Assembly: GCA_900544135.1 (NCBI GenBank)
Contig: UQTU01000013.1
Location: forward strand, 1 to 64,000
DNA from: an uncultured Collinsella sp.
Lineage (GTDB): Bacteria > Actinomycetota > Coriobacteriia > Coriobacteriales > Coriobacteriaceae
Length of the DNA stretch: 64,000 nt
Direction of reading: 5' to 3'
This document shows positions 17,991 to 26,261 of the stretch, piece by piece (the first letter of the stretch is position 1; every line of letters begins with the position of its first letter). Under the pieces are notes generated by a model. That model was not told the origin of the DNA and did no database searches. It saw only the letters and a list, made by a program, of their open reading frames with translations. A program made the translations under genes and the position numbers.

Positions 17991-20291
17991 ATGGTAAAGC
18001 TGTACGAGGACGGCATCTACCTGCGCGGCGGCAGCGAGGTTGTGCCTGCGGCCGAGGCTGCCGAGCGCGGTATTACGCAGACGCCCGAGGATGCCAAGCG
18101 CGGCACCATCGCGTATTCGATCCTTCAGGCACACAATACATCCGGAGACCCCGAGGCGCTCAAGATTCGCTTCGATGCCATGGCGAGTCACGACATCACC
18201 TTTGTCGGCATCATCCAGACGGCGCGCGCCTCGGGCATGGAGCAGTTCCCGCTGCCTTACGTGCTCACCAACTGCCATAACTCGCTGTGCGCCGTGGGCG
18301 GCACCATCAACGAGGACGACCACGTCTTTGGCCTTTCCGCGGCCAAGAAGTACGGCGGCATTTTCGTCCCGCCGCACATCGCCGTCATCCACTCCTTTAT
18401 GCGCGAGAACTTCGCCGGCTGCGGCAAGATGATCCTGGGTTCCGACTCGCACACCCGCTATGGCGCCCTGGGCACCATGGCTGTGGGCGAGGGCGGCGGC
18501 GAGCTGGCAAAGCAGCTGCTGCGCGACACCTACGACGTTGCCTATCCCGGCGTCGTCGCCATCTACCTCACGGGTGCCCCGCGCCCCGGCGTCGGCCCGC
18601 ACGACGTGGCGCTCGCCATCATCCGAGCCGTCTTTGCCAAGGGCTATGTTAAGAACAAGGTCATGGAGTTTGTGGGCCCGGGCATCGCGAGCATGACGAC
18701 CGATTACCGCAACGGCGTTGACGTCATGACCACCGAGACCACCTGCCTGTCGAGCATCTGGGCCACCGACGAGGACACGCACGCGTTTCTGACCATGCAC
18801 GGCCGCGGCGACGACTACCGCGAGCTCAAGCCCGCCGATGTCGCCTACTACGACGGCTGCGTCGAGGTCGACCTGTCGAGCATCAAGCCCATGATCGCGC
18901 TGCCGTTCCATCCTTCCAACGGCTTTGAGATCGACGAGCTCAACGAGAGCCTCGAGGACATCCTGCATGAGGTGGAACTCGAGGCCGCCAAGATCGGCGA
19001 GGGCAAGACGCACTTTAGCCTGCTCGACAAGATCGTCGACGGTAAGCTGCACGTGCAGCAGGGCGTTATCGCCGGCTGCTCGGGCGGCAACTACGACTCC
19101 GTGGTCCAGGCTGCCCGCGTGCTCAAGGGCGCCAACACCGGCTGCGGCAAGTTCTCGCTGTCGGTCTATCCCACAAGCCAGCCCGTGGCGCTCGAACTTA
19201 CGCGCCGTGGTTACATCTACGACCTTATGGAGGCCGGCGCGATCGTGCGCACGGCGTTCTGCGGCCCGTGCTTTGGCGCCGGCGACACGCCCGCCAACAA
19301 CGGCCTGTCCATCCGCCACACCACGCGCAACTTCCCCAACCGCGAAGGCTCCAAGCCGGGCAATGGCCAGCTGAGCGCCGTGGCCCTGATGGACGCCCGC
19401 TCCATTGCGGCGACGGCGGCCAACGGCGGCGTTCTGACGCCGGCGACCGACCTGCCCGAGGAGACTTGGGACGAGGCCTGCGAGTACACCTTTGACGACG
19501 CGCCGTACAAAAAGCGCGTGTACTGGGGCTTTGGCAAGGCGGAGCCTGCCGACGAGCTGGTCGAAGGCCCCAACATCAAGCCGTGGCCCGCGATGGAGCC
19601 CCTCGGCGACGATATCCTGCTCAAGGTGTGCTCCAAGATCATGGACCCGGTCACCACGACCGACGAGCTCATTCCCTCGGGTGAGACGAGCTCCTTCCGC
19701 TCCAATCCGCTGGGCCTGGCCGAGTTTACGCTCAGCCGCCGCGATCCGGCCTACGTGGGTCGTTCCAAGGAAGTCGACGCCGTGGAGAAGCGCCGCGTGG
19801 CCGGCGAGTCCGCGGGTGACCTGGCGGCACTCGATGCCGAGCTTGCCGGCGTGTTTGAGGCGCTGGCTGGTGCGGGCGTCGCGGCAGATGCCAAGGCGAC
19901 CGAGTACGGCTCCATGCTGTATGCCAAGAAGCCCGGTGACGGTTCTGCCCGCGAGCAGGCCGCGAGCTGCCAGCGCGTAATTGGCGGTCTGGCCAACATC
20001 GTCCACGAGTACGCCACCAAGCGTTATCGCTCCAACGTGATGAACTGGGGCATGGTGCCCTTCCAGATGGAGGCGGAGCCCAACTTTGAGGTGGGCGACT
20101 ACGTCTTTGTGCCGGGTATCCGTGCCGCGCTCGATGGCGACCTGAAGGACATCGCCGCCTACGTGGTGCGCGCCGACGGTTCGGTTGAACAGATTGAGCT
20201 CTACATTGCCGATATGACGGCAGAGGAGCGTGCCATCGTCAAGGCCGGCTGCCTGATCAACTACAACAAGTTCAAGGCCTCTGCCGAGTAA
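17991..20291 (+). CDS. Aconitase-superfamily hydratase (YbhJ-like)
   Basis: A 766-residue member of the aconitase superfamily. Fe-S ligands are visible as the cysteine of GCSGGNYDS and the pair in FCGPCFGAGDTPANN, and substrate/active-site segments include GSDSHTRYG. The overall order and length follow the E. coli YbhJ-type putative hydratases rather than AcnA or AcnB; the exact substrate is unknown, and citrate/isocitrate is only one possibility. The frame runs upstream into hspR, but GGGAG five bases before ATG 17991 marks the start. The gene is monocistronic between strong terminators. Confidence 0.9.
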   Translation: MVKLYEDGIYLRGGSEVVPAAEAAERGITQTPEDAKRGTIAYSILQAHNTSGDPEALKIRFDAMASHDITFVGIIQTARASGMEQFPLPYVLTNCHNSLCAVGGTINEDDHVFGLSAAKKYGGIFVPPHIAVIHSFMRENFAGCGKMILGSDSHTRYGALGTMAVGEGGGELAKQLLRDTYDVAYPGVVAIYLTGAPRPGVGPHDVALAIIRAVFAKGYVKNKVMEFVGPGIASMTTDYRNGVDVMTTETTCLSSIWATDEDTHAFLTMHGRGDDYRELKPADVAYYDGCVEVDLSSIKPMIALPFHPSNGFEIDELNESLEDILHEVELEAAKIGEGKTHFSLLDKIVDGKLHVQQGVIAGCSGGNYDSVVQAARVLKGANTGCGKFSLSVYPTSQPVALELTRRGYIYDLMEAGAIVRTAFCGPCFGAGDTPANNGLSIRHTTRNFPNREGSKPGNGQLSAVALMDARSIAATAANGGVLTPATDLPEETWDEACEYTFDDAPYKKRVYWGFGKAEPADELVEGPNIKPWPAMEPLGDDILLKVCSKIMDPVTTTDELIPSGETSSFRSNPLGLAEFTLSRRDPAYVGRSKEVDAVEKRRVAGESAGDLAALDAELAGVFEALAGAGVAADAKATEYGSMLYAKKPGDGSAREQAASCQRVIGGLANIVHEYATKRYRSNVMNWGMVPFQMEAEPNFEVGDYVFVPGIRAALDGDLKDIAAYVVRADGSVEQIELYIADMTAEERAIVKAGCLINYNKFKASAE

Positions 20292-20302
20292 CTCTGCTGT
20301 AC

Positions 20303-20374
20303 GCCCCGGACACACCTTTCCCTCGTGCTCACGCGCTTCGCGAGGGTCGCCCGAAGGAAAGGTGTGGCCGGGGC
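20303..20374 (+). terminator. Imperfect long inverted repeat after the hydratase gene
   Basis: The arm beginning GCCCCGG at 20303 and running to ACCTTTCC pairs with GGAAAGGTGT...CCGGGGC ending at 20374, with a further CTCG/CGAG stem inside. It is an extended hairpin without a T-tract. Confidence 0.45.
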
Positions 20375-20430
20375 TACCGCGACGTTCTCGCTGGGTCTTG
20401 AGGGACGCTAATAAATAGACTTGCTTGATG

Positions 20431-20460
20431 CCGCCCCTGTTATCGGGGCGGTTCCTTTTT
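20431..20460 (+). terminator. Rho-independent terminator after the hydratase gene
   Basis: CCGCCCC and GGGGCGG flank TGTTATC and are followed by TTCCTTTTT. Confidence 0.75.
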
Positions 20461-20467
20461 GTCGAAA

Positions 20468-20502
20468 ACCGCCACAAAGGGGACAGGCACCTTTGTGGCG
20501 GT
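20468..20502. repeat. REP-like palindrome around GGGGACAGGCACC
   Basis: ACCGCCACAAAGG (20468-20480) pairs with CCTTTGTGGCGGT (20490-20502). The core GGGGACAGGCACC is the reverse complement of the core of the palindrome at 21327-21377, on the other side of the intervening gene. Confidence 0.7.
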
Positions 20503-20555
20503 GGGGGTGAGCTCAATGTCGGTGTGCGCGTTGAGCGACATTCCAATGAGCGCCT

Positions 20556-21224
20556 CTACAGAATTTCATCCGGGTTGGCGGGTTTGGTTGTTTTGGGGAT
20601 GCCGAGTTTGGATGATGCGAAATCGTCAACATTGTCCTTGATTCCGTCTCTGGTGTAGACGGTGACCATATAGGTGCTGTGCCCGAATTCACTCTTGTCG
20701 CGTATTGCCCAGGCCTGCCAGTAGGCAGCCATACTTCGCCCTTTGATTTTTCCGACACGGCGGAGTTCTGTTCGCTTTAATTTCTGGTCGCTATCGATGG
20801 TTCGACCGGCCTCGTCGGTGAGCCCGCATTGCCCAAGTAGCTTGTTGAGGACTTGGTTCATGTGGCGCTCGTCGGTGTTTGGAGCATAGTCGTAGGCGAG
20901 GGTGATGGAGTCGAGGGGCTGGTCGTCGATCAAATAATTCATCGTCTGAGGTTCAAGGCTGAAATGGGGGAAGCATCCATCAATCGTTCCGAGCAGCGGT
21001 AACTTTGACCGCCAAATTCCGGTGGGAATTCCATCTTCGTAGAACACGCCGCGACAGATAAAGGAGAGCGAGGTGGCACGCGAGCCGGCGTTGACCATTC
21101 CGCATAAATCGAAGGGCGAGGCGATACCAAGGGAAAAGGGCGTGGCGACGATAAGGAAGAGCATCACGATGGGTATGGCGAGAATGGCGATGACGTTGCG
21201 GCCGGTGGAATGAGGCGGCTTCAT
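20556..21224 (-). CDS. Hypothetical membrane-anchored protein
   Basis: A 222-residue protein with one N-terminal hydrophobic segment (about residues 10-35, VIAILAIPIVMLFLIVATPF) and a predicted extracytoplasmic remainder. It has three cysteines (LCGM, FICRG, GCF) early in that domain and an ordered central part (DQPLDSITLAYDYAP). No family is recognised. GGAG lies close before ATG 21224. Its base composition is visibly poorer in G+C than the flanking genes, and the gene is bracketed by oppositely oriented REP-like palindromes, which suggests acquisition. Confidence 0.75.
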   Translation of the reverse strand: MKPPHSTGRNVIAILAIPIVMLFLIVATPFSLGIASPFDLCGMVNAGSRATSLSFICRGVFYEDGIPTGIWRSKLPLLGTIDGCFPHFSLEPQTMNYLIDDQPLDSITLAYDYAPNTDERHMNQVLNKLLGQCGLTDEAGRTIDSDQKLKRTELRRVGKIKGRSMAAYWQAWAIRDKSEFGHSTYMVTVYTRDGIKDNVDDFASSKLGIPKTTKPANPDEIL

Positions 21225-21326
21225 ATGCGCTCCTCGAGAGAAAGAGCAGGCAAGCTCGATGACAAATGAATAATCTCAGCTAACGATTCAATTTTAATCT
21301 CATAACGTGTGACAGCTGGACGTCGA

Positions 21327-21377
21327 AACCGAGAACCACCACAAAGGTGCCTGTCCCCTTTGCGGTGGTTCTCGGTT
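21327..21377. repeat. REP-like palindrome around GGTGCCTGTCCCC
   Basis: AACCGAGAACCACC (21327-21340) pairs with GGTGGTTCTCGGTT (21364-21377), with CAAAGG/CCTTTG continuing inside. Its core is inverted relative to the copy at 20468. Confidence 0.7.
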
Positions 21378-21514
21378 TGTCTCGATCTGTAACAGTTAGA
21401 CCCTAATTTGCCGAGTAGATGTTACAGATTGAGACAAACGGTTGCCGCTGGTCATTTTCTCTCGATCTGTAACATCTAGGATCAAAAATGGCTGCTAGAT
21501 GTTACAGATCGAGA
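21376..21514. repeat. Two related long palindromes, CTCGATCTGTAAC arms
   Basis: The first pairs TTTGTCTCGATCTGTAAC (21376-21393) with GTTACAGATTGAGACAAA (21421-21438). The second pairs TCTCGATCTGTAACATCTAG (21460-21479) with its exact complement (21495-21514). The two share the arm sequence and stand side by side. Confidence 0.75.
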
Positions 21515-21577
21515 CGGTAGTGCGCCTGGGCAGCGGCGGGCTGACATCTCAGTACCCTATCCCTCAATCACTCAGAA

Positions 21578-21603
21578 AATCTTATATATAGAGACTTAGA
21601 TTT
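21578..21603 (+). promoter_or_regulatory. 26-bp heat-shock box upstream of clpB
   Basis: AATCTTATAT-N5-GACTTAGATTT, identical in its fixed positions to the box before dnaK (13167-13192) and likewise followed at once by TGTATA. Probable HspR operator overlapping the promoter. Confidence 0.65.
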
Positions 21604-21692
21604 ATGTATAAGATCGTACAAAGCTGGCAACAATACTTCTCGAACAACGTGAAGCCGCCCCGTAGGGCGGCCGCCCCAAGAGAGGTGATTCC

Positions 21693-24320
21693 ATGAGAAT
21701 CGATAAGCTAGCAATGACGTCGCGCGAGGCGTTGCAGACCGCCATGAGCACGGCTGCCGATGCGCAGGCCGGCGCGGTGGAGCCGATTCACCTGCTGTCT
21801 GCCCTGCTCGGTGCCGGCGAGCGCAATATCTCCGTGATCATCGAGCGCATCGGTGCCGACCCGGCCCAGCTTGCACGCTCCACGCAGGATGCCATCGACC
21901 ATGCGCCTAAGGTTTCGGGCGAGGGCCAGCAGATGGGTCTTTCCAATGAGCTCGTCCGCGTCATCGAGAAGGCCGAGAAGAAGGCCACCAAGATGGGCGA
22001 CAGCTTTGTGGTGACCGAGCATCTGCTGATGGCGCTTGCCGAGGACAAGGGTGAGGCCGGCCGCGTTCTGCGCGACGCCGGCGTGACCAAGGAGCGCATC
22101 GAGCAAGTCTACGAGGAGCTGCGTGGCGATGACCGCGTGACGTCTGCCGAGGACAAGACTCAGTTTGAGGCGCTGGAGCAGTACGGCCGCAATATCTGCG
22201 ACCTTGCCCGTGCCGGCAAGCTCGACCCGGTCATCGGCCGTACCGACGAGATCCGTCGAACCATCCAGGTCCTGTCCCGTCGCACCAAGAACAACCCCGT
22301 GCTCATCGGCGAGCCGGGCGTCGGCAAGACGGCCATCGTCGAGGGTATCGCCCAGCGTATCGTGGCCGGCGACGTTCCGAGCACCCTGCGTGACCGCGAC
22401 CTCATCGAGCTTGACATGAGCGCGCTGGTCGCCGGTGCCAAGTACCGCGGCGAGTTCGAGGATCGCTTGAAGGCCGTGCTCAAGGAGGTACAGAAGTCCG
22501 AGGGCAAGGTCATCCTGTTCATCGATGAGCTCCACACCATCGTGGGCGCGGGTGCCACTGAGGGCTCCATGGACGCCGGTAACATCCTCAAGCCGGCGCT
22601 CGCCCGTGGCGACCTGCATGCGATCGGCGCGACCACGCTCGACGAATACCGCAAGTACATCGAGAAGGACGCGGCGCTCGCGCGTCGTTTCCAGACCGTT
22701 ATGGTCTCCGAGCCCACCGTCGAGGACACCATCTCGATCCTGCGTGGCCTCAAGGAGAAGTACGAGATCTTCCACGGCGTACACATCACCGATAGCGCGC
22801 TCGTGGCTGCCGCCGACCTTTCCGACCGCTACATCGCCGACCGTTTCCTGCCCGACAAGGCCATCGACCTGGTTGATGAGGCGGCAAGCCGCCTGCGCAT
22901 GGAGCTCGACAGCATGCCGGTCGAGATCGACGCCACCACGCGTCAGCTCACCCAGCTGCAGATCGAGGAGCAGGCGCTCATGAAGGAGACCGACGACGCC
23001 TCCAAGGAGCGTCTGGAGGCCCTGCGCCAAGAGATCGCCGAGGTCCAGGAAAAACTCAACGTGCAAAAGGCCGGCTGGCTCAACCAGAAGAACGCCATCG
23101 ACCACGTGCAGGAGCTTAAGGGCCAGCTCGACGAGGCCAGGAGCGAAGAGGAGCGCGCAACGCGCAATGGCGATCTGGGCCGTGCGTCCGAGCTGCGCTA
23201 TTCCGTGATCCCGGGTCTGCAGCAGCAGATTCAGGATTCCGAGGCTGCACTCGAGGCGCAAAAGCAGCAGGACGGCGAGGGCCTCAACGAACAGGTGACC
23301 TCCGATGAGATCGCCGAGGTCGTGAGCGCCTGGACCGGTGTGCCCGTCTCCAAGATGATGCAGGGCGAGCTCGACAAGCTGAAGGGCCTGGAGGGCGAGC
23401 TGCATAAGCGCGTCATCGGCCAGGACGAGGCGGTCTCCGCCGTCGCCGCAGCTGTGCGCCGCAGCCGTGCGGGCCTCTCCGATCCAGACAAGCCCATCGG
23501 CAGCTTCTTCTTCCTGGGCCCCACCGGCGTGGGCAAGACCGAGCTCGCCAAGGCGCTTGCCGAGTGCCTGTTCGACGACGAGCGCGCGCTCGTGCGTATC
23601 GACATGTCCGAGTACATGGAGAAGTTCAGCGTCCAGCGTCTGATCGGTGCGCCCCCGGGATACGTGGGCTACGACGAGGGCGGCCAGCTTACCGAGGCCG
23701 TACGCCGTCGCCCCTACTCCGTGATCTTGCTCGACGAGATGGAGAAGGCCCATCCGGATGTCTTCAACGTGCTGCTGCAGGTGCTCGACGACGGCCGCCT
23801 GACCGACGGTCAGGGTCGCCAAGTGTCCTTCAAGAACACGATCATCATCATGACGTCTAACGTGGGCTCCAAGGCTATCGCCGAGCTTTCCGGCAAGGAC
23901 GAGGAGGAGATGCGCCATCAGGTCAACGCGGCCATGGCTCAGACCTTCCGCCCCGAGTTCCTCAACCGTATCGACGATATCGTGGTGTTCCATCCGCTCG
24001 GCATGGCGCAGATTGAGAAGATTGTCGACATCCAGCTTGCCGACGTCCGCGCGCGTCTGGCCAAGGAGCGCATGACGCTTGCCATCACCCCGGCGGCCAA
24101 GCAGATGCTCGCCGTGGGCGGCCTGGACCCCGTGTTTGGCGCCCGTCCGCTCAAGCGTCTGGTTCAGCGCGAGGTCGTGGATGCCATCGCCGCCGCTATC
24201 ATCGACGGCACGGTGCGCGAGGGCGATCAGGTGACGGTCGATGTCGACAAGGACGGCGGCTTTACCGTCGTGTGCGACAATACGCCGGCGGCCACCTACG
24301 AGGTCCCCGACGCCGAGTAG
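21693..24320 (+). CDS. clpB: Protein disaggregase ClpB
   Basis: An 875-residue Hsp100. The N-terminal Clp_N repeat is followed by nucleotide-binding domain 1 (Walker A GEPGVGKTA near residue 206), a coiled-coil middle domain (about 400-530, MDEEA-type charged helices that dock DnaK) and nucleotide-binding domain 2 (Walker A GPTGVGKTE near 609, Walker B ILLDEMEKAH). It solubilises aggregates together with DnaK/DnaJ/GrpE encoded upstream. AGAGAGGTG precedes ATG 21693. It is monocistronic, and the shared 26-bp box suggests co-regulation with dnaK. Confidence 0.98.
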   Translation: MRIDKLAMTSREALQTAMSTAADAQAGAVEPIHLLSALLGAGERNISVIIERIGADPAQLARSTQDAIDHAPKVSGEGQQMGLSNELVRVIEKAEKKATKMGDSFVVTEHLLMALAEDKGEAGRVLRDAGVTKERIEQVYEELRGDDRVTSAEDKTQFEALEQYGRNICDLARAGKLDPVIGRTDEIRRTIQVLSRRTKNNPVLIGEPGVGKTAIVEGIAQRIVAGDVPSTLRDRDLIELDMSALVAGAKYRGEFEDRLKAVLKEVQKSEGKVILFIDELHTIVGAGATEGSMDAGNILKPALARGDLHAIGATTLDEYRKYIEKDAALARRFQTVMVSEPTVEDTISILRGLKEKYEIFHGVHITDSALVAAADLSDRYIADRFLPDKAIDLVDEAASRLRMELDSMPVEIDATTRQLTQLQIEEQALMKETDDASKERLEALRQEIAEVQEKLNVQKAGWLNQKNAIDHVQELKGQLDEARSEEERATRNGDLGRASELRYSVIPGLQQQIQDSEAALEAQKQQDGEGLNEQVTSDEIAEVVSAWTGVPVSKMMQGELDKLKGLEGELHKRVIGQDEAVSAVAAAVRRSRAGLSDPDKPIGSFFFLGPTGVGKTELAKALAECLFDDERALVRIDMSEYMEKFSVQRLIGAPPGYVGYDEGGQLTEAVRRRPYSVILLDEMEKAHPDVFNVLLQVLDDGRLTDGQGRQVSFKNTIIIMTSNVGSKAIAELSGKDEEEMRHQVNAAMAQTFRPEFLNRIDDIVVFHPLGMAQIEKIVDIQLADVRARLAKERMTLAITPAAKQMLAVGGLDPVFGARPLKRLVQREVVDAIAAAIIDGTVREGDQVTVDVDKDGGFTVVCDNTPAATYEVPDAE

Positions 24321-24366
24321 ATTTTTGGGAGATGCCTTAAAACCTGCCAGTCGTCTCTAAACGCCA

Positions 24367-24402
24367 AGGGCGGCGGATCCAATTGGGTCCGCCACCCTTT
24401 TT
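24367..24402 (+). terminator. Terminator after clpB
   Basis: AAGGGCGGCGGATCC and GGGTCCGCCACCC pair around AATT and are followed by TTTTT. Confidence 0.8.
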
Positions 24403-24454
24403 CGTGCGACAATCGATAATGTTGAACACGATTGCATGGCAAGGAGATATGCAG

Positions 24455-24649
24455 ATGATAGACAAGAACAAGACGAATGCGCCGGTCGCCAACGCCGCGC
24501 CGGCCGCACCCAAGCCTGCGCCTAAGCCGGCACCCAAGCCGCGCGACCCCTACATCCGTGCCGAGAACGAGGATGACGACGGCTACGATCCTTATAGCGA
24601 TCGTCGCCCCGAGCGCGAGCCCCTCTTCGAAGCCGACCCCTGGCGTTAA
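24455..24649 (+). CDS. Small Ala/Pro/Lys-rich hypothetical protein
   Basis: A 64-residue protein starting at ATG 24455, eight bases after AAGGAG; an ATG two codons earlier is too close to that site. The first half is low-complexity (repeated APKPAPKP), the second acidic and aromatic (DPYIRAENEDDDGYDPYSDR). No family is recognised. It lies directly after the clpB terminator with its own ribosome site. Expression is plausible but function is unknown. Confidence 0.6.
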   Translation: MIDKNKTNAPVANAAPAAPKPAPKPAPKPRDPYIRAENEDDDGYDPYSDRRPEREPLFEADPWR

Positions 24650-24650
24650 G

Positions 24651-24679
24651 TAGCTCATTTGGGACGGGGTTTTTAGCTA
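24651..24679 (+). terminator. AGCTA-bounded element after the small Pro-rich gene
   Basis: TAGCT...AGCTA enclose TGGGACGGGGTTTTT. The reverse complement of 314-345 carries closely similar sequence, so this is a small dispersed intergenic element, possibly a terminator. Confidence 0.4.
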
Positions 24680-24786
24680 CTTTGTTTTCGGCTAGAGGCG
24701 TTCATGCCTGCCCCCTCGGCCGCTCGATATCCTCCGGGAGGGGCCACTAATAGAAAACTTGCTTAACCATTAATCAAGATACGCAT

Positions 24787-24846
24787 AATCTTGCTCTCCT
24801 GCTAATCAAGAATTGTTATAATCTTGATTAACAGGAGAGCAAGATT
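24787..24846. promoter_or_regulatory. 25-bp-arm palindrome containing a -10 box, upstream of the ATPase gene
   Basis: Arms 24787-24811 and 24822-24846 are complementary at 24 of 25 positions (AATCTTGCTCTCCTG...TAATCAAGA and complement). A TATAAT (24817-24822) sits at the centre. A further TAATCAAGA copy occurs just upstream, near 24771. The layout is that of an autoregulatory operator or a strong leader hairpin. Confidence 0.6.
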
Positions 24847-24854
24847 GGAGAATT

Positions 24855-26207
24855 ATGGCATTCAACGACTTGGTGGCTCAAAAAATAAAGGACTTTGAGC
24901 AACAGGGGATTCCGCAGGTCTTTGAGCGCGATCTTGATCTGGGCAACCCGCAGGAGCCAAAGCGCGACAACATCGTATATGTGATTGTGGGCGCCCGTCG
25001 TTGTGGAAAGACGTATCGCCTGTATCAGGAGATGCGGCGGCTTCAGGGCCAAGGCGTCGAGCTTGACCGGATGCTATATTTCAATTTTGAGGATGAGCGC
25101 TTGCGTCCGTATGAGCCATCGCTACTAGCGGACGTGCTCGATACATTCTATGCACTATATCCTGCTGCTCGAGACGAGGGCGCCTACCTTTTCTTTGACG
25201 AGATCCAGGAAATACCCGAATGGGGTGCGTTTCTGCGACGCGTGGTCGATACGGAGAAGGCGACCGTTTACGTGACGGGATCTTCTTCTAAGATGCTGTC
25301 CTCAGAACTTAAGAGCGAGTTCAGGGGCCGTTCTCTTGTGCGAGAGCTTTTTCCGTTGAGTTTTTCGGAATACGTCCGATATAAGACGGGGAGCGTTCCT
25401 GAGTCGAACGCGCCCTTCTCCTCGAGCGATGCAGCGTTGCTCCGACACCATCTGGTCGGATATCTCGAGCGAGGGGGATTCATCGCGGCACTTGAGCAGA
25501 CGCCCGCAGACGCGATTCAGCTGCTACAGGAATATGCGTCGCGAACGGTCGCCATGGACGTCGTTGAACGTTACGACGTCAAGAACCCCCGTTTGGCCTC
25601 GCTGTTTCTGGCGCGGTGCATGGCATCTTCGGGACGAGAGCTGTCAGTGAACAAAGTGTACAACGAGTTCAAGAGCAGACAGATATCCGTCAGTCGAAAT
25701 ACGCTCAGCGACTTACTTGAGTATTACGAGGACGCCTACCTGCTGTTTTCGGTGCCGGAGTTCACGCGTTCGCTTGCAAATAATACGCGGTCTGCGTCTA
25801 AGGTCTACGCCGTCGATCCTGCGATGTTCGGAGCGTTCTCCCCCGCATCGGCATTGGATCAGGGTCAGAGGCTCGAGACCGCGGTGTTCAATGCGCTCAG
25901 AAGAAGGACCCCCGCCGCGCGGCCTGGTTCGGTTTGCCGCCTGCTGATTAAAGATAAGAATAAAAGCCATGAGGTGGACTTTGTGGCTGGGGATGCGCTC
26001 CTCATGCAGGCTTATAGCCTAATTCAGGTGAGTGTGGATATGGCAAGCGAGAAAACGCGTGAGCGTGAAACTGCCGCGCTCGATGCCGCGATGGCCCAGT
26101 TTGATCTTGGCGAGTCGGCAATCGTTACCATGGATGAGCAGGCCGATATTCCATGCAAACACGGCGTGGTACATGCTGTGCCCGCATGGAAGTGGCTCCT
26201 TTCCTAA
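24855..26207 (+). CDS. AAA-type ATPase with DUF4143-like C-terminal domain
   Basis: A 450-residue protein of the common prokaryotic AAA_14/DUF4143 architecture. The Walker A motif is GARRCGKT (near residue 45) and Walker B is YLFFDEIQEI (near 112-118), followed by a sensor-like TGSSSKMLS and RGRS. The C-terminal part, ending in a nuclease-like IKDKNKSHEVDFV segment with Glu, Asp and Lys residues, matches the DUF4143 region. The cellular role of this family is not established. G+C content is lower than in the neighbours, and the 25-bp palindrome upstream suggests a self-contained accessory gene. Start ATG 24855 has TTGGAG before it. Confidence 0.85.
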   Translation: MAFNDLVAQKIKDFEQQGIPQVFERDLDLGNPQEPKRDNIVYVIVGARRCGKTYRLYQEMRRLQGQGVELDRMLYFNFEDERLRPYEPSLLADVLDTFYALYPAARDEGAYLFFDEIQEIPEWGAFLRRVVDTEKATVYVTGSSSKMLSSELKSEFRGRSLVRELFPLSFSEYVRYKTGSVPESNAPFSSSDAALLRHHLVGYLERGGFIAALEQTPADAIQLLQEYASRTVAMDVVERYDVKNPRLASLFLARCMASSGRELSVNKVYNEFKSRQISVSRNTLSDLLEYYEDAYLLFSVPEFTRSLANNTRSASKVYAVDPAMFGAFSPASALDQGQRLETAVFNALRRRTPAARPGSVCRLLIKDKNKSHEVDFVAGDALLMQAYSLIQVSVDMASEKTRERETAALDAAMAQFDLGESAIVTMDEQADIPCKHGVVHAVPAWKWLLS

Positions 26208-26227
26208 TCGTCTATGGATTTGCGAGG

Positions 26228-26261
26228 CCAGGACTCAGGTGTCATGGTCCGCTAGTCCTGG
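26228..26261. terminator. Inverted repeat between convergent genes
   Basis: CCAGGACT (26228-26235) and AGTCCTGG (26254-26261) lie across the 3' ends of the convergent genes; the second arm overlaps the stop codon of the minus-strand gene. Confidence 0.4.

Larger units (their letters stand above)
21225..21692. other. Palindrome-rich region upstream of clpB
   Basis: No gene is supported. It contains three large palindromes (21327-21377, 21376-21438, 21460-21514) and the heat-shock box (21578-21603). Confidence 0.6.

Noticed and set aside
17925..20546. 873-residue open frame antisense to the hydratase gene
   Set aside because: Same shadow effect; the plus-strand hydratase has complete motifs, and the antisense product is His/Arg/Gly-rich without domains.
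21708..23993. 761-residue open frame antisense to clpB
   Set aside because: ClpB motifs are complete on the plus strand; the antisense product has no recognisable domain.
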